This document shows positions 34,264 to 43,277 of a DNA stretch of 64,000 nucleotides, in pieces (position 1 is the first letter of the stretch; each line of letters starts with the position of its first letter). Source of the DNA: Mariprofundus ferrinatatus (GTDB taxonomy: Bacteria; Pseudomonadota; Zetaproteobacteria; Mariprofundales; Mariprofundaceae). Both the position numbers and the translations under genes were made by a program. The stretch is from the NCBI RefSeq assembly GCF_002795825.1, contig NZ_CP018800.1, positions 1,178,001 through 1,242,000 of the forward strand, read 5' to 3'. The notes under the pieces were generated by a model. It saw only the letters and a list, made by a program, of their open reading frames with translations. It was not told where the DNA came from and did not search any database.

Positions 34264-35403
34264 ATGAACAACAGAATAATCCCCTTCAACAAACCATTTA
34301 TGACCGGTGATGAAGTCGACCATATTCTTAAGGCTCACAGCAACGGACAGCTGGCCGGCAACGGACCATTCACAGAACGATGTCAGCACTGGTTGGAGAA
34401 TAAAACCAGCAGCAGAAAGGCGTTGCTTACCCACTCCTGTACTGCAGCCTTGGAGATGGCAGCAATCCTGATTGACCTGAAGCCCGGCGACGAAGTGATC
34501 ATGCCCTCCTACACCTTCGTCTCAACTGCTAACGCATTCGTTCTCCGCGGCGCTATACCTGTCTTTGTCGATATTCGTGAGGACACGCTTAATATTAATG
34601 AGACCCTGATCGAGGCTGCAATTACTGCTAAAACCAAGGCGGTTGTAGTCGTCCATTATGCCGGCGTTGCCTGTGAAATGGATACAATCATGGCGCTGGC
34701 TGCAAGGCATGACCTGTTTGTGATTGAAGATGCGGCTCAAGGTGTCATGGCCGAGTACAAAGGAAAACCGTTGGGCGGCATTGGCCACCTTGCCGCCTAC
34801 AGTTTTCACGAAACCAAAAATGTCATCTCAGGTGAAGGTGGTGCTCTTCTAATCAACGATGAGCGCTTTATTGAACGTGCCGAAATCATCTGGGAAAAAG
34901 GCACCAATCGCAGTAGTTTCTTCAGAGGTGAAGTTGATAAATACACTTGGGTTGATGTCGGCTCATCTTTCCTCCCGGGCGAACTGATTGCAGCCTTTCT
35001 CTGGGCACAACTTGAGCACGCCAATGAAATCACTGATCGGCGTCTGCAAATTTGGCAGAACTATCACAAGGCTTTCGTTTCAATAGAGACGACAGGCAGA
35101 ATAAGGCGGCCGATTATTCCTGACAGATGCCGGCATAATGCACACATGTATTATCTGCTTCTCAATTCGCTTGAGGAGAGGTCGCAGCTCATTTCAGGGC
35201 TGAAAATTGATGGCATCATGAGTGTCTTTCACTATGTTCCACTGCATCTGGCGCCGGCGGGGAAAAAATATTGCCGAGCACATGGTTCCCTGACTGTAAC
35301 TGAGCAGCTTTCAGACCGACTTGTTCGCCTGCCGCTCTGGCCCGGGCTGGAAGAACAGCAGCCGTATGTCATTGAGAGAGCACTTTTCCATCTTAATAAG
35401 TAA
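34264..35403 (+). CDS. wecE: dTDP-4-amino-4,6-dideoxygalactose transaminase
   Basis: 379 residues from ATG 34264. DegT/DnrJ/EryC1 aminotransferase very close to E. coli WecE/RffA: IPFNKPFMTGDEVDHIL, LLTHSCTAALEMAAIL, GDEVIMPSYTFVSTANAFVL, VHYAGVACEMDTIMALA, EDAAQGVMAEYKG, the PLP-lysine segment YSFHETKNVISGEGG and GTNRSSFFRGEVDKYTWVD. It transaminates dTDP-4-keto-6-deoxyglucose to the 4-amino-galacto sugar. rmlA/rmlB for the precursor are not in the window. It closes the GT2-acetyltransferase-GT39 module; usually WecE feeds enterobacterial common antigen, for which no other genes are present here. Confidence 0.9.
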   Translation: MNNRIIPFNKPFMTGDEVDHILKAHSNGQLAGNGPFTERCQHWLENKTSSRKALLTHSCTAALEMAAILIDLKPGDEVIMPSYTFVSTANAFVLRGAIPVFVDIREDTLNINETLIEAAITAKTKAVVVVHYAGVACEMDTIMALAARHDLFVIEDAAQGVMAEYKGKPLGGIGHLAAYSFHETKNVISGEGGALLINDERFIERAEIIWEKGTNRSSFFRGEVDKYTWVDVGSSFLPGELIAAFLWAQLEHANEITDRRLQIWQNYHKAFVSIETTGRIRRPIIPDRCRHNAHMYYLLLNSLEERSQLISGLKIDGIMSVFHYVPLHLAPAGKKYCRAHGSLTVTEQLSDRLVRLPLWPGLEEQQPYVIERALFHLNK

Positions 35404-35490
35404 CAGAACAGCCTGTGTCGCTACCCTGCAATAACTAAAAACCCTATACTGTCGACTTTACTGAGATAAGATGAGGCGAGGAGAGGCATT

Positions 35491-36408
35491 TTGATTCTTG
35501 TTATCGGCGATATTATTGTGGATGAATTTATCTGGGGCGATGTCTCGCGCATATCACCCGAGGCGCCTGTTCCTGTCGTCAATGTCGACCGTATCGACCG
35601 CAGACTTGGCGGCTCGGCCAATGTCGTGCGTAACCTGCATGCACTGAACACCCGTTCTGCCATGTTCGGGCTTGTTGGTGATGATGAAGCGGGCCAGTGG
35701 GTGAAAACCCGCCTCTCCGAACTGGACTCGGATAACCGTGGCGTGGTAACGAAATCCAATGACCGCCCCACTGCTATCAAAACCCGCATTATTGCCCGCC
35801 ACCAGCAGGTGGTGCGCTATGACCGCGAATGGACGCAGCCAGCAATGCCTGAGACTCAGGCGAAGATTCTTTCAAGCCTTGAAGCTGTACTGCCAGAATC
35901 AACGGCCACCATCCTTTCCGATTACGGGAAAGGTGTACTCACCCCCGATTTCATTCGCCAGCTCATCCAGCGCTTACATGGTGCTATTATCGGCGTCGAC
36001 CCGAAACCCGAACATACTGATGCCTATCGCGGTGCCACCTTCATCACGCCCAACCTTACCGAAGCCGCGGCTATGGCTGGCATGCAGCCACGCAATGACG
36101 ATGCCAATGCCGAAGCGATTGCCAAGAAGCTACATGCAGAGCTCGAGCTGAAATATGTGCTGCTTACGCGCTCCGAACGCGGCATGACCCTTTATGACGG
36201 CAAGCAGAGCCACCATATCCCGACTGCAGCCCGAGACGTATTCGATGTGACCGGTGCTGGTGACACGGTGATCGCAGTATTTACCGCCTGTCTTGCTCGA
36301 GGCGACGATCCCCTGAGCGCCGCAATAATCGCAAACCGTGCAGCAGGCGTTGTGGTTGGCAAAGTCGGCACAGCAACTGCAAACTGGGACGAAATCGAGA
36401 GCCACTGA
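35491..36408 (+). CDS. hldA: D-glycero-beta-D-manno-heptose-7-phosphate kinase
   Basis: 305 residues from TTG 35491, with GAGGAGAGG upstream. PfkB-family kinase: ILVIGDIIVDEFIWGDVSRI at the N-terminus, RRLGGSANVVRNLHAL, ILSDYGKGVL and the catalytic DVTGAGDTVIAVFTA. It corresponds to the first half of the fused HldE (RfaE); the nucleotidyltransferase domain is absent, so HldC must lie elsewhere. It makes heptose-1,7-bisphosphate for the ADP-heptose used by WaaC/WaaF. kdsB begins one base after its stop. Confidence 0.94.
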   Translation: MILVIGDIIVDEFIWGDVSRISPEAPVPVVNVDRIDRRLGGSANVVRNLHALNTRSAMFGLVGDDEAGQWVKTRLSELDSDNRGVVTKSNDRPTAIKTRIIARHQQVVRYDREWTQPAMPETQAKILSSLEAVLPESTATILSDYGKGVLTPDFIRQLIQRLHGAIIGVDPKPEHTDAYRGATFITPNLTEAAAMAGMQPRNDDANAEAIAKKLHAELELKYVLLTRSERGMTLYDGKQSHHIPTAARDVFDVTGAGDTVIAVFTACLARGDDPLSAAIIANRAAGVVVGKVGTATANWDEIESH

Positions 36409-36409
36409 T

Positions 36410-37138
36410 ATGCACGCCATAAAAACCGCCATCGGTATTCCGGCCCGCATGGGCTCCACCCGTTTTCCCGGCAAACCGCTTGCGAAGATTGCCGGCAAGG
36501 AGATGATTGTTCATGTCATCGAAAAAGCACATGCAGCAGCTATAGGACCTGTATTTGTCGCTACCGATGACGAACGCATCGCAGAGGTTGTTACCCGCAA
36601 CGGGGGCGAGGTCCGCATGACCTCCCCCGATCACAACAGCGGCACTGAGAGACTGGCAGAGGCCTTCCGGGAGCTCGATTTCGACATCATCGTGAACGTT
36701 CAGGGTGATGAGCCGTTAATTGACCCGGCAGCCATCCGATCCGTCGTCAAACCTTTCGATGAAGACGCCTATCTTCCTATGGCAACGCTTGCTCATCCGA
36801 TCAGGGAGAGTGCTGACCTGCATGAACCCAATGTCGTTAAGGTAGTGTGCAATGCCAAGGGTCGCGCCCTCTATTTCAGCCGTGCTGCGATTCCCTATCC
36901 ACGTTCAGGGCTTCCAAAGGCTCTGCAGCATGTCGGCCTCTACGCTTACCGCAAAGAGTTTCTGCTGATCTACTCTTCGCTCGATTCATGCCAGGCGGAA
37001 CAAACAGAACAGCTTGAGCAGCTGCGTGTCCTTCACCATGGCTATGACATCGCCGTCACTGTAGGTGATTTTCACTGTATCGGTGTCGACACACCTGAAG
37101 ATCTTGCTCGTGCCGAAGAGATGATGAAAGCAGCATGA
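36410..37138 (+). CDS. kdsB: CMP-Kdo synthetase (3-deoxy-manno-octulosonate cytidylyltransferase)
   Basis: 242 residues from ATG 36410; the frame is open upstream inside hldA. Cytidylyltransferase motifs: TAIGIPARMGSTRFPGKPLA (~6-25), VATDDERIAEV, NSGTERLAEA, IIVNVQGDEPLI and YFSRAAIPYPRSG. It activates Kdo as CMP-Kdo for lipid A glycosylation. Directly after hldA, so heptose and Kdo precursor genes form a unit at the end of the envelope region. Confidence 0.96.
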   Translation: MHAIKTAIGIPARMGSTRFPGKPLAKIAGKEMIVHVIEKAHAAAIGPVFVATDDERIAEVVTRNGGEVRMTSPDHNSGTERLAEAFRELDFDIIVNVQGDEPLIDPAAIRSVVKPFDEDAYLPMATLAHPIRESADLHEPNVVKVVCNAKGRALYFSRAAIPYPRSGLPKALQHVGLYAYRKEFLLIYSSLDSCQAEQTEQLEQLRVLHHGYDIAVTVGDFHCIGVDTPEDLARAEEMMKAA

Positions 37139-37238
37139 TTCCACCTCGGGCCGCTTTCAATGCGGGGAGTGTAATGCAACACACACTTTCTTCACCACAA
37201 ACAGGTAGAGTTAGCATCATATCATCCGGAGGTGTGGC

Positions 37239-37856
37239 ATGGCCCCAATCAGTCGCTTACCCATTATTTCAATGTTTCTGGCGAGTCTGTTTCTTGCCTC
37301 ATGCGCAACCATGCAACATGTATCAGAGCTCTCGAATGTGAAATTCACTCTCGATCGTGTTTCGGATGTGCGCATTGCCGGAATTGATGTGATGAATTTC
37401 TCTGATGCTCAACAGCTCAATGTCTATCAGGTTGGCCGCATCACACTGGCTACAGCACGGGAAAACCTTCCTCTAGACATTACACTGCACCTGAAAACCG
37501 AAAATCCTGTGATTAACCAGGTGGCGGCCACGCTGACGCGAATGGAGTGGACGCTTATGCTGGATGGGCGTGACACCATCAGCGGTGTATTACAGGATCA
37601 GATCACACTGCAGGCTGGAGAAACCAGCGATATCCCACTCAGACTGAGCCTGAATATGTTCCAGTTCTTCGATGAAAAAAACGCCCTGGACATGCTTGAT
37701 CTGGCACTTGCCTTTGCCGGCGAGGGCGGTGGCATTCCTCAGGGCGTAGCCTTAAAGATCCGCCCTACCATCAATACGATTTTCGGCCCTTTCACCTATA
37801 AACCGATCCTCATAGAGCCACGCCCGAAAGAGCGCTCCCAAAGACGCACCTTCTAA
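37239..37856 (+). CDS. LEA14-like lipoprotein
   Basis: 205 residues, GGAGG before ATG. A signal peptide ends in the lipobox LASC (cysteine at about 22), so it is probably an outer-membrane or periplasmic lipoprotein. The body has a LEA14/WHy beta-sandwich look: LNVYQVGRITLATARENLPL, LHLKTENPVINQVAATLTRM and a C-terminal LKIRPTINTIFGPFTY. Such proteins are linked to stress tolerance in plants and archaea; the bacterial role is unclear. Preceded by a 100-base spacer after kdsB with no terminator hairpin that I can identify. Confidence 0.8.
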   Translation: MAPISRLPIISMFLASLFLASCATMQHVSELSNVKFTLDRVSDVRIAGIDVMNFSDAQQLNVYQVGRITLATARENLPLDITLHLKTENPVINQVAATLTRMEWTLMLDGRDTISGVLQDQITLQAGETSDIPLRLSLNMFQFFDEKNALDMLDLALAFAGEGGGIPQGVALKIRPTINTIFGPFTYKPILIEPRPKERSQRRTF

Positions 37857-37944
37857 TCCCGGCAAGGGTGTATGCGGGCATCTGCTGCCTGCCATGATCA
37901 GATGAAAAACTGACATAAATATGCTCGAGTGGTTGTACGGGAAG

Positions 37945-40860
37945 CTAATTCTGCTTGCGTGTATCAAGTGAGCGTATAATCAATTGCGACAGGCTTTCTA
38001 CAGTGAATGGTTTATTGATGATCTCATGGTCGGAGATCTCTCTGCCCGCATCATCCAGACTGCCTCTGTCATAGCCTGTGGCAAAAATTATGGGAAGTTT
38101 TTCATCCAATTCCCTGATCCTCTTGGCGGCATCCATTCCACCCATAACCGGCATAACAACATCAAGAACGACAAGAGAGATATCTCGCATATTCCGTTCA
38201 AACTGCTGCACGGCCTCCTCGCCATTGTGGGCGGCAATGACCCTGTAACCGAGATGACTCAATACGCTTTTGTACATCTCCAGAATCAATGCTTCGTCAT
38301 CGGCAACCAGAATCAGTTCATTTTGACCTGTTACGGCTTGCTGCAGGGAAACCTGCTCTTGCTCCGGCTTGGCATCGACAAGAGGCAGGTAGATCGTAAA
38401 TGTCGTACCTTCGCCTGGAACGCTATCCACCTCAATTGCTCCCATGTGCCCCTCAATAGCACCATAAACCATTGCCAATCCAAGCCCCGTCCCTTTTCCA
38501 ACGCCTTTCGTCGTAAAGAAAGGATCGAAGATTTTAGATACAACATTCTCCGGGATGCCTCCGCCATTATCACTCACGGTCAGGCAGGCAAACATTTCCC
38601 CTTTGCAGTTAGGGTGACGCTGCCAGAAAGAGTCATCAGCGATGTATGGCTTGAGAGAACAGGATATTTTTCCGTTTTTGATGCCCTCAAGCGCATCTTT
38701 AGCGTTGTTGATAAGGTTCATTATAACCTGTTGTAACTGGGTTGAATCGCCATGAATGTAGAGCTCTTCAGGTGACGTCTCGCAGCTCCTTTCAATGCTC
38801 TCCGGAATTGCCGTGGCAGCGAGTTTTATGGCTTCGTTCAGGAAATTGGTTAATGAGAAAGTGCTCATTTCCACATGCTCTTTGCGGGCAAAGGTCAGCA
38901 ACTGTTTGATCATGCCTGCTGCACGCATACTGATCCTTTCGATCGCCTCAATATTCCCCAACAGCTTCTCATCATCCTTGATTCGGGTCTTGGCCATATA
39001 GGTGTTGCCCACAATGCCTGCCAGCATGTTGTTAAAATCGTGGGCAATCCCGCCGACAAGAACGCCAATGGCCTCCATCTTCTGTGACTGCAGGAACTGC
39101 TCCTCAAGCCTCTTGTACTCGCTCATATCCTGTTGCAGTGAAACGAAGTGGGTGACTTTGCCACTATCGTCATGAATAGGCGCCACAGACATCAATGCCG
39201 GGTAGTACGTTCCATCCTTGCGGCGGTCAATCAGTGTACCCTGCCAGACATCTCCGCGTAGAATCGTATCCCACAGAACCTTGTAGAAAGATGGATCCTG
39301 AGCCGAGCTCTTAAGAATATTCGGCTTCTTGCCGACGATCTCTTCAAAAGAGTATCCGGTGATTTTAGTAAATGCAGGATTTATATATTCGATGACAGCA
39401 TCGTGGTCGGTAACCACGGCAGCTTCACCGGCATACTCTAAAGCCTTAGTCAGTGTTTTAAGTTTTGTTTCAGCCTTCTTGCGTTCAGTGATGTCGCTAA
39501 CCACGCCGCTCCACAGGCTTCCTGATTCGTCCACTGCCGTGATGTCGGACTCGATTTGCACCCAGCGTGTATTGCCGTTGATGATAAAGCGGCCTTCCCA
39601 TCGAAAAGGTTCCAGACTTTCCTTCGCTGCCTTGTTAGCCCGGATCAGGTTATCCAGATCGTCATGGTGAGCGGCAGAAAAGGCTATGCTGCCATCTTGC
39701 AGGACCGCATCAGCGTCAAGGCCTAGAATCTTGCAAAAGTTCGGACTGACATACTCAAAGCCCATAGAATCATCGTTATAAAAGCGGAAGAGATAGACAC
39801 CGACCGGAATGGACTTCACCAGATTATCGTAGCGGGCCATGCTATCACTCAACTTGTTCTTTTCTGCATGGAGCTCAGCGGTTCGCTGTTTTACCGTCTC
39901 GGCAATCTCTTTGGTTCTGCGTGTTGTCATCCAGAGGTATCCTGACAACATGAACGACAGCAATAACACCAGCCCCATGCTTTGCAGGGCTGTAAAACTT
40001 TGATGCTGCTGCAGGAAAGCAGGAGCAGCCTCGAACCGGACACGCCACCGGTGTTCGCCTGTCACGATAAACTTCTCTGTGCTGACCCCTGTTTTCAGAG
40101 CCTGATCTTTTCCTGAACGGGTGCGCGACGAGTGAAAGTAAAAAGGCATGTTTTGAGGATCCGACGCATCGCTTAGATAATAGTCGATTGCACCAACAGG
40201 CATGGTTCTGAGCGATTCATCGATTAATGGGGCCACATCCCATTCACTAACGACAAAACCAAGCAGGGCCTCTCTTCGTTCAGCTGGGTTATCTGCAGCG
40301 CTGCGTTTATATACAGGCGAGAAGATAACCAGCACATGGCGGTCATCTCCTTCAGTGTAGATATCTATCTGATGGTGGCCAGTATCCATGGCCATCAGCA
40401 TATGCTCCCAACGGCTAGGAATCGAGAGGTGTTCGGGTTTGAACCAGTTCTCTCTATTCTGGTCAGCCATCAACAGTTGATAATCAAAATCACTGTATTC
40501 AGGCGCACGATGATGGTTTGCGTCGGCGGAATCCAAACGGGGAAGCCATGCCAGCATGCCTACTTCCGGGTTTTTCGGGTCAGAGATTCCTGCCAGAGCT
40601 CCAATCTCAGCACTTACCAGTTCATCTCGCCGTTCAACTACAAGCTCATGATGAATAACTGCAACCACATGATCCGCAGTTTCAAACACATGATCCAGCA
40701 CACTCTTAATTGCAGATGTTCGGGTATCTGCCCGATATTCAAACGTGTGCTGAAAATGGGCATTCTCCCAGCTTTTAACCTGATAAAACACTAGGGCAGA
40801 TAGAATAACCCCTATCAACAGAGACCAGAGAGGCGCCTGAAATTTTAAAAAGTTGCCCAT
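37945..40860 (-). CDS. Hybrid sensor histidine kinase: CHASE-PAS-PAS-HisKA-HATPase-REC
   Basis: 971 residues. Transmembrane helix at ~11-28, a periplasmic CHASE sensor (~45-290), second transmembrane helix ~293-311, coiled coil ~318-345, two PAS domains (~345-460 and ~470-590), H-box [13 protein letters not shown] with phospho-acceptor H607, the N box [13 protein letters not shown] lids [10 protein letters not shown] and [13 protein letters not shown], and a C-terminal receiver whose phospho-aspartate D900 is in LVVLDVVMP. No output regulator adjoins, so it likely signals through an unlinked phosphotransfer protein. It is divergent from the HAD gene over a long inverted repeat. CHASE domains bind small extracellular ligands such as cytokinin-like or peptide signals; the ligand is unknown here. 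Confidence 0.92.
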   Translation of the reverse strand: MGNFLKFQAPLWSLLIGVILSALVFYQVKSWENAHFQHTFEYRADTRTSAIKSVLDHVFETADHVVAVIHHELVVERRDELVSAEIGALAGISDPKNPEVGMLAWLPRLDSADANHHRAPEYSDFDYQLLMADQNRENWFKPEHLSIPSRWEHMLMAMDTGHHQIDIYTEGDDRHVLVIFSPVYKRSAADNPAERREALLGFVVSEWDVAPLIDESLRTMPVGAIDYYLSDASDPQNMPFYFHSSRTRSGKDQALKTGVSTEKFIVTGEHRWRVRFEAAPAFLQQHQSFTALQSMGLVLLLSFMLSGYLWMTTRRTKEIAETVKQRTAELHAEKNKLSDSMARYDNLVKSIPVGVYLFRFYNDDSMGFEYVSPNFCKILGLDADAVLQDGSIAFSAAHHDDLDNLIRANKAAKESLEPFRWEGRFIINGNTRWVQIESDITAVDESGSLWSGVVSDITERKKAETKLKTLTKALEYAGEAAVVTDHDAVIEYINPAFTKITGYSFEEIVGKKPNILKSSAQDPSFYKVLWDTILRGDVWQGTLIDRRKDGTYYPALMSVAPIHDDSGKVTHFVSLQQDMSEYKRLEEQFLQSQKMEAIGVLVGGIAHDFNNMLAGIVGNTYMAKTRIKDDEKLLGNIEAIERISMRAAGMIKQLLTFARKEHVEMSTFSLTNFLNEAIKLAATAIPESIERSCETSPEELYIHGDSTQLQQVIMNLINNAKDALEGIKNGKISCSLKPYIADDSFWQRHPNCKGEMFACLTVSDNGGGIPENVVSKIFDPFFTTKGVGKGTGLGLAMVYGAIEGHMGAIEVDSVPGEGTTFTIYLPLVDAKPEQEQVSLQQAVTGQNELILVADDEALILEMYKSVLSHLGYRVIAAHNGEEAVQQFERNMRDISLVVLDVVMPVMGGMDAAKRIRELDEKLPIIFATGYDRGSLDDAGREISDHEIINKPFTVESLSQLIIRSLDTRKQN

Positions 40861-40878
40861 GAATTTAATTTAGCAGCA

Positions 40879-40943
40879 GATCTGAGGTTATGCCAGCGGA
40901 TTGATTCGTCCGAATCGCCCGTCTAATGGCATAACCTCAGATC
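40879..40943. repeat. Inverted repeat with 17-bp perfect arms between divergent genes
   Basis: Arms GATCTGAGGTTATGCCA (40879-40895) and its exact complement TGGCATAACCTCAGATC (40927-40943), with a 31-base centre that itself contains GATTCG-TC-CGAATC (40903-40916). It begins 19 bases upstream of the kinase ATG and lies about 70 bases upstream of the HAD ATG. One arm falls between a possible -35 (CTGGCA) and -10 (TAAATT) of the kinase promoter, so it may be an operator or a cruciform. Not a transcription terminator by position. Confidence 0.8.
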
Positions 40944-41014
40944 CGTTCCATGTAGTCTCTTCTGCCAGGGTGACTGCAACAGCAAGGTTGCAAATATAGT
41001 GCTAAACTCCGTTT

Positions 41015-41797
41015 ATGAAGCAGCGAGATCGAGAAGCTATCCAAGCCGTATTGTTGGACCTGGACGGTGTGTTATATGTCGGTGACAAAATCATTCGCGG
41101 CGGCGCATCTGCGGTTCGACATATTCGGGAGCTTGCTCTGCCTGTCGCAGGTGTTACCAACACCACGACTCAGCCAAGAAGCATCATTGCTGCCAAACTG
41201 GCTGGATTCGGCATCCCCATTACCGAAACGGAAATCTTCACCCCGGCCGCACTGGCCCTGAAGGCCATAGGAGCCAGAAGTGCCCGGCTCTATGTGCGGG
41301 AACCACTGCTGGAAGATTTTAACAGTGTTCGCATCTCAGACAGCAATCCGGATTATGTTGTCATGGGTGATATCGGTGGCGAAGGATACCCGCCTGATAC
41401 GCTGCTGGAGATATTCCGCCTGGTGATGAACGGTGCAAAAATACTGGCGCTGCACAAAAACCGCTTCTGGCAGAAGCCGGATGGGCTGCATCTCGATATC
41501 GGCCCGTTTGTGGCAGCTGTCGAATATGCCACAGGCAAGGAAGCTGCAATCCTAGGCAAGCCATCACGCGACTTCTTTCACGGCGTATGTGAAGCTGTGA
41601 ATGTACGCCCCGAACAAGCCCTGATGGTCGGAGACGATATAGAATCGGATATCGCCGGAGCCCGGGACTCGGGATTGAGAACGGCCTTGGTGCAGACTGG
41701 AAAATACCGTTCTGAATTCGTTAAACGCAGCGGTATTCGGGCCGATCTGGTCATCCCTTCCATCGCCGATTTGCCAGATGCCTTAAAGCTTCTATAG
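41015..41797 (+). CDS. HAD-IIA phosphatase (LHPP-like)
   Basis: 260 residues. HAD motifs: VLLDLDGVLYVGD (motif I, nucleophile Asp), GVTNTTTQPRS (motif II with a Thr), and KPSRDFFHGVCEAVNV plus MVGDDIESDIAGARDSGLRT (motifs III/IV). The cap is of the C2 type, as in NagD-, pyridoxal phosphatase- and LHPP-like enzymes; LHPP relatives act on phospholysine, phosphohistidine or pyrophosphate. The assignment within the group is not firm. A possible -10 sits only a few bases before ATG and no ribosome site is seen. Confidence 0.88.
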   Translation: MKQRDREAIQAVLLDLDGVLYVGDKIIRGGASAVRHIRELALPVAGVTNTTTQPRSIIAAKLAGFGIPITETEIFTPAALALKAIGARSARLYVREPLLEDFNSVRISDSNPDYVVMGDIGGEGYPPDTLLEIFRLVMNGAKILALHKNRFWQKPDGLHLDIGPFVAAVEYATGKEAAILGKPSRDFFHGVCEAVNVRPEQALMVGDDIESDIAGARDSGLRTALVQTGKYRSEFVKRSGIRADLVIPSIADLPDALKLL

Positions 41798-41803
41798 CAA
41801 CAA

Positions 41804-42796
41804 CTATTTCAATCTTTCAATTAACATGCTCAAGGCGGCATTGACCGTTCGCCACTGAATCTCATTGCGACTTCCGGATAACTGCAGCTGTTGTGTTTCG
41901 GCATTTTCTCCCGTCATAGCTACGGCAACCCACACGGTACCCACCGGTTTTTCATCAGAGCCACCGGCGGGTCCTGCAACTCCGCTGACGGCGATGCATA
42001 CACAGCCATCACTGATGCCCCCCTCTGCCATTGCAGAAACCACTTCCCGGCTAACTGCGCCGCACTTTTCGATCATTTCAGCCGGAACATCAACCTCATC
42101 GGATTTTGCATCGTTACTGTAGGTCACCCAGGCACGCTCCAGAACATCCGATGCACCTGGAACACGTCCGATTCGTGCAGCAATCGCACCGGCAGTACAG
42201 GACTCAACGGTTCGAAGAGATAGCCCACGCTTGCGCAACTGATCAACCACCTGCTCTTCTAGCAGCACTCCATCACAGTTCAAAGCGTTGTGCGGCGGCA
42301 GCTCTGTACCTGAAACAAGTGTTCCGCTCAGGCCCGGCTCCAGCTTCATTGCACCTGATTCATCGGGCAGAATGGCCAGCGAGCGAAGCGGCCTGCCACC
42401 ATTGATATGCTTAAGGTACTGCATTCTCTGATAAGCGATATCTCCCTTAGGTATAAAGAGAATTAATCTTTCACCATTCCGGTATACCCAGCAGGTGCGT
42501 TGCGGATTATCGAGCCCGAAACTGGATGCATCAGCAATTTCCAGCCGGCCGAACTGGTCGAACCCGACCTGTAGCCCAAGAGCAATTGCAGCCCCGGCCA
42601 GTTCAGACTCATCGGCAAAGATGATGCGCCAATCGGCATGCTCATGCTGCCACCTTTCCGACTCCAGAAGGTGAACAGAGATGCTATCCGCACCCGCCGA
42701 TCGAACCCATGCCTTCAGCCAACCGATTGAGTGCCCCGCAGCAGTCAGACTCTGCAAACCGGTTTCACTGAAGATCCATTGCGAACGAATGGTCAA
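41804..42796 (-). CDS. CinA-like protein: divergent N-terminal region plus PncC amidase domain
   Basis: 330 residues from TTG 42796, chosen over TTG 42826 because a G-rich ribosome site precedes it and it starts one base after the pgpA stop. The C-terminal ~160 residues are a normal CinA/PncC nicotinamide-mononucleotide deamidase: TVESCTAGAIAARIG, WVTYSNDAKSDEVDVP and AVSGVAGPAGGSDEKPVGTV. The N-terminal ~165 residues occupy the place of the MoaB-like CinA domain but lack its TELLLG and GGLGPT motifs. So it may be a degenerate CinA or a new sensor domain joined to PncC. It ends seven bases from the convergent HAD gene. Confidence 0.82.
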   Translation of the reverse strand: MTIRSQWIFSETGLQSLTAAGHSIGWLKAWVRSAGADSISVHLLESERWQHEHADWRIIFADESELAGAAIALGLQVGFDQFGRLEIADASSFGLDNPQRTCWVYRNGERLILFIPKGDIAYQRMQYLKHINGGRPLRSLAILPDESGAMKLEPGLSGTLVSGTELPPHNALNCDGVLLEEQVVDQLRKRGLSLRTVESCTAGAIAARIGRVPGASDVLERAWVTYSNDAKSDEVDVPAEMIEKCGAVSREVVSAMAEGGISDGCVCIAVSGVAGPAGGSDEKPVGTVWVAVAMTGENAETQQLQLSGSRNEIQWRTVNAALSMLIERLK

Positions 42797-42797
42797 T

Positions 42798-43277
42798 TCA
42801 GCCCCCCAAAGCCATTGATCCGACAACCACTACGGTTGCGCCCATCAGACCTGCCACCACATCATCCGCCATGATTGACCACCACGGAGGCCCTAGGGTT
42901 TCGACGTAGGAGACCGGCCAGGGTTTAAAGACATCGAACCCCCTGAATGCGATAAACGCAACTGCCATATGGGCGAAGGAGGAGTCGAGGAATATCAGAA
43001 TCACTCCAAGGCATAGCCACTGCCCCACCCACTCATCGATTACGATCCAGCCAGGGTCCTTGTCGGCAAGCTGTGGCAACACAATTGAGCAGTTCCAGCA
43101 GCCCAGAACCAGCAGCATGAGTGAGGCGGCAATCAACGTTAAGGCACCAGACTGTTCAACCAGAAACCACGCCGGCAACAGCGATGTGAGAGAACCCCAG
43201 GTGCCGGGAGCCCTGGGCAACCAGCCGCTGCCGAAGCCTGCAGCCAGCCAGTGATGAATGGTTCGTGATTCAGCCAA
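42798..43277 (-). CDS. pgpA: Phosphatidylglycerophosphatase A
   Basis: 159 residues from a TTG overlapping the thiL stop by eight bases. PgpA signature: GFGSGWLPRAPGTWGSL (~14-30), then DEWVGQWLCL, FRGFDVFKPWPV and IMADDVVAGL, with aspartates of the active site and about four membrane segments. It dephosphorylates phosphatidylglycerol phosphate to phosphatidylglycerol at the inner membrane. thiL-pgpA coupling is the common proteobacterial arrangement. Confidence 0.95.
   Translation of the reverse strand: MAESRTIHHWLAAGFGSGWLPRAPGTWGSLTSLLPAWFLVEQSGALTLIAASLMLLVLGCWNCSIVLPQLADKDPGWIVIDEWVGQWLCLGVILIFLDSSFAHMAVAFIAFRGFDVFKPWPVSYVETLGPPWWSIMADDVVAGLMGATVVVVGSMALGG

Noticed and set aside
34264-35403. 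wecE taken as evidence for an enterobacterial common antigen cluster
   Set aside because: No other ECA genes (wecA, wecG, wzxE, wzyE) are in the window, and the neighbours are ArnC/ArnT-like.
40879-40943. The inverted repeat as an integron attC site
   Set aside because: The arms do not fit the RYYYAAC/GTTRRRY pattern in either orientation, and no integrase or cassette array is present.
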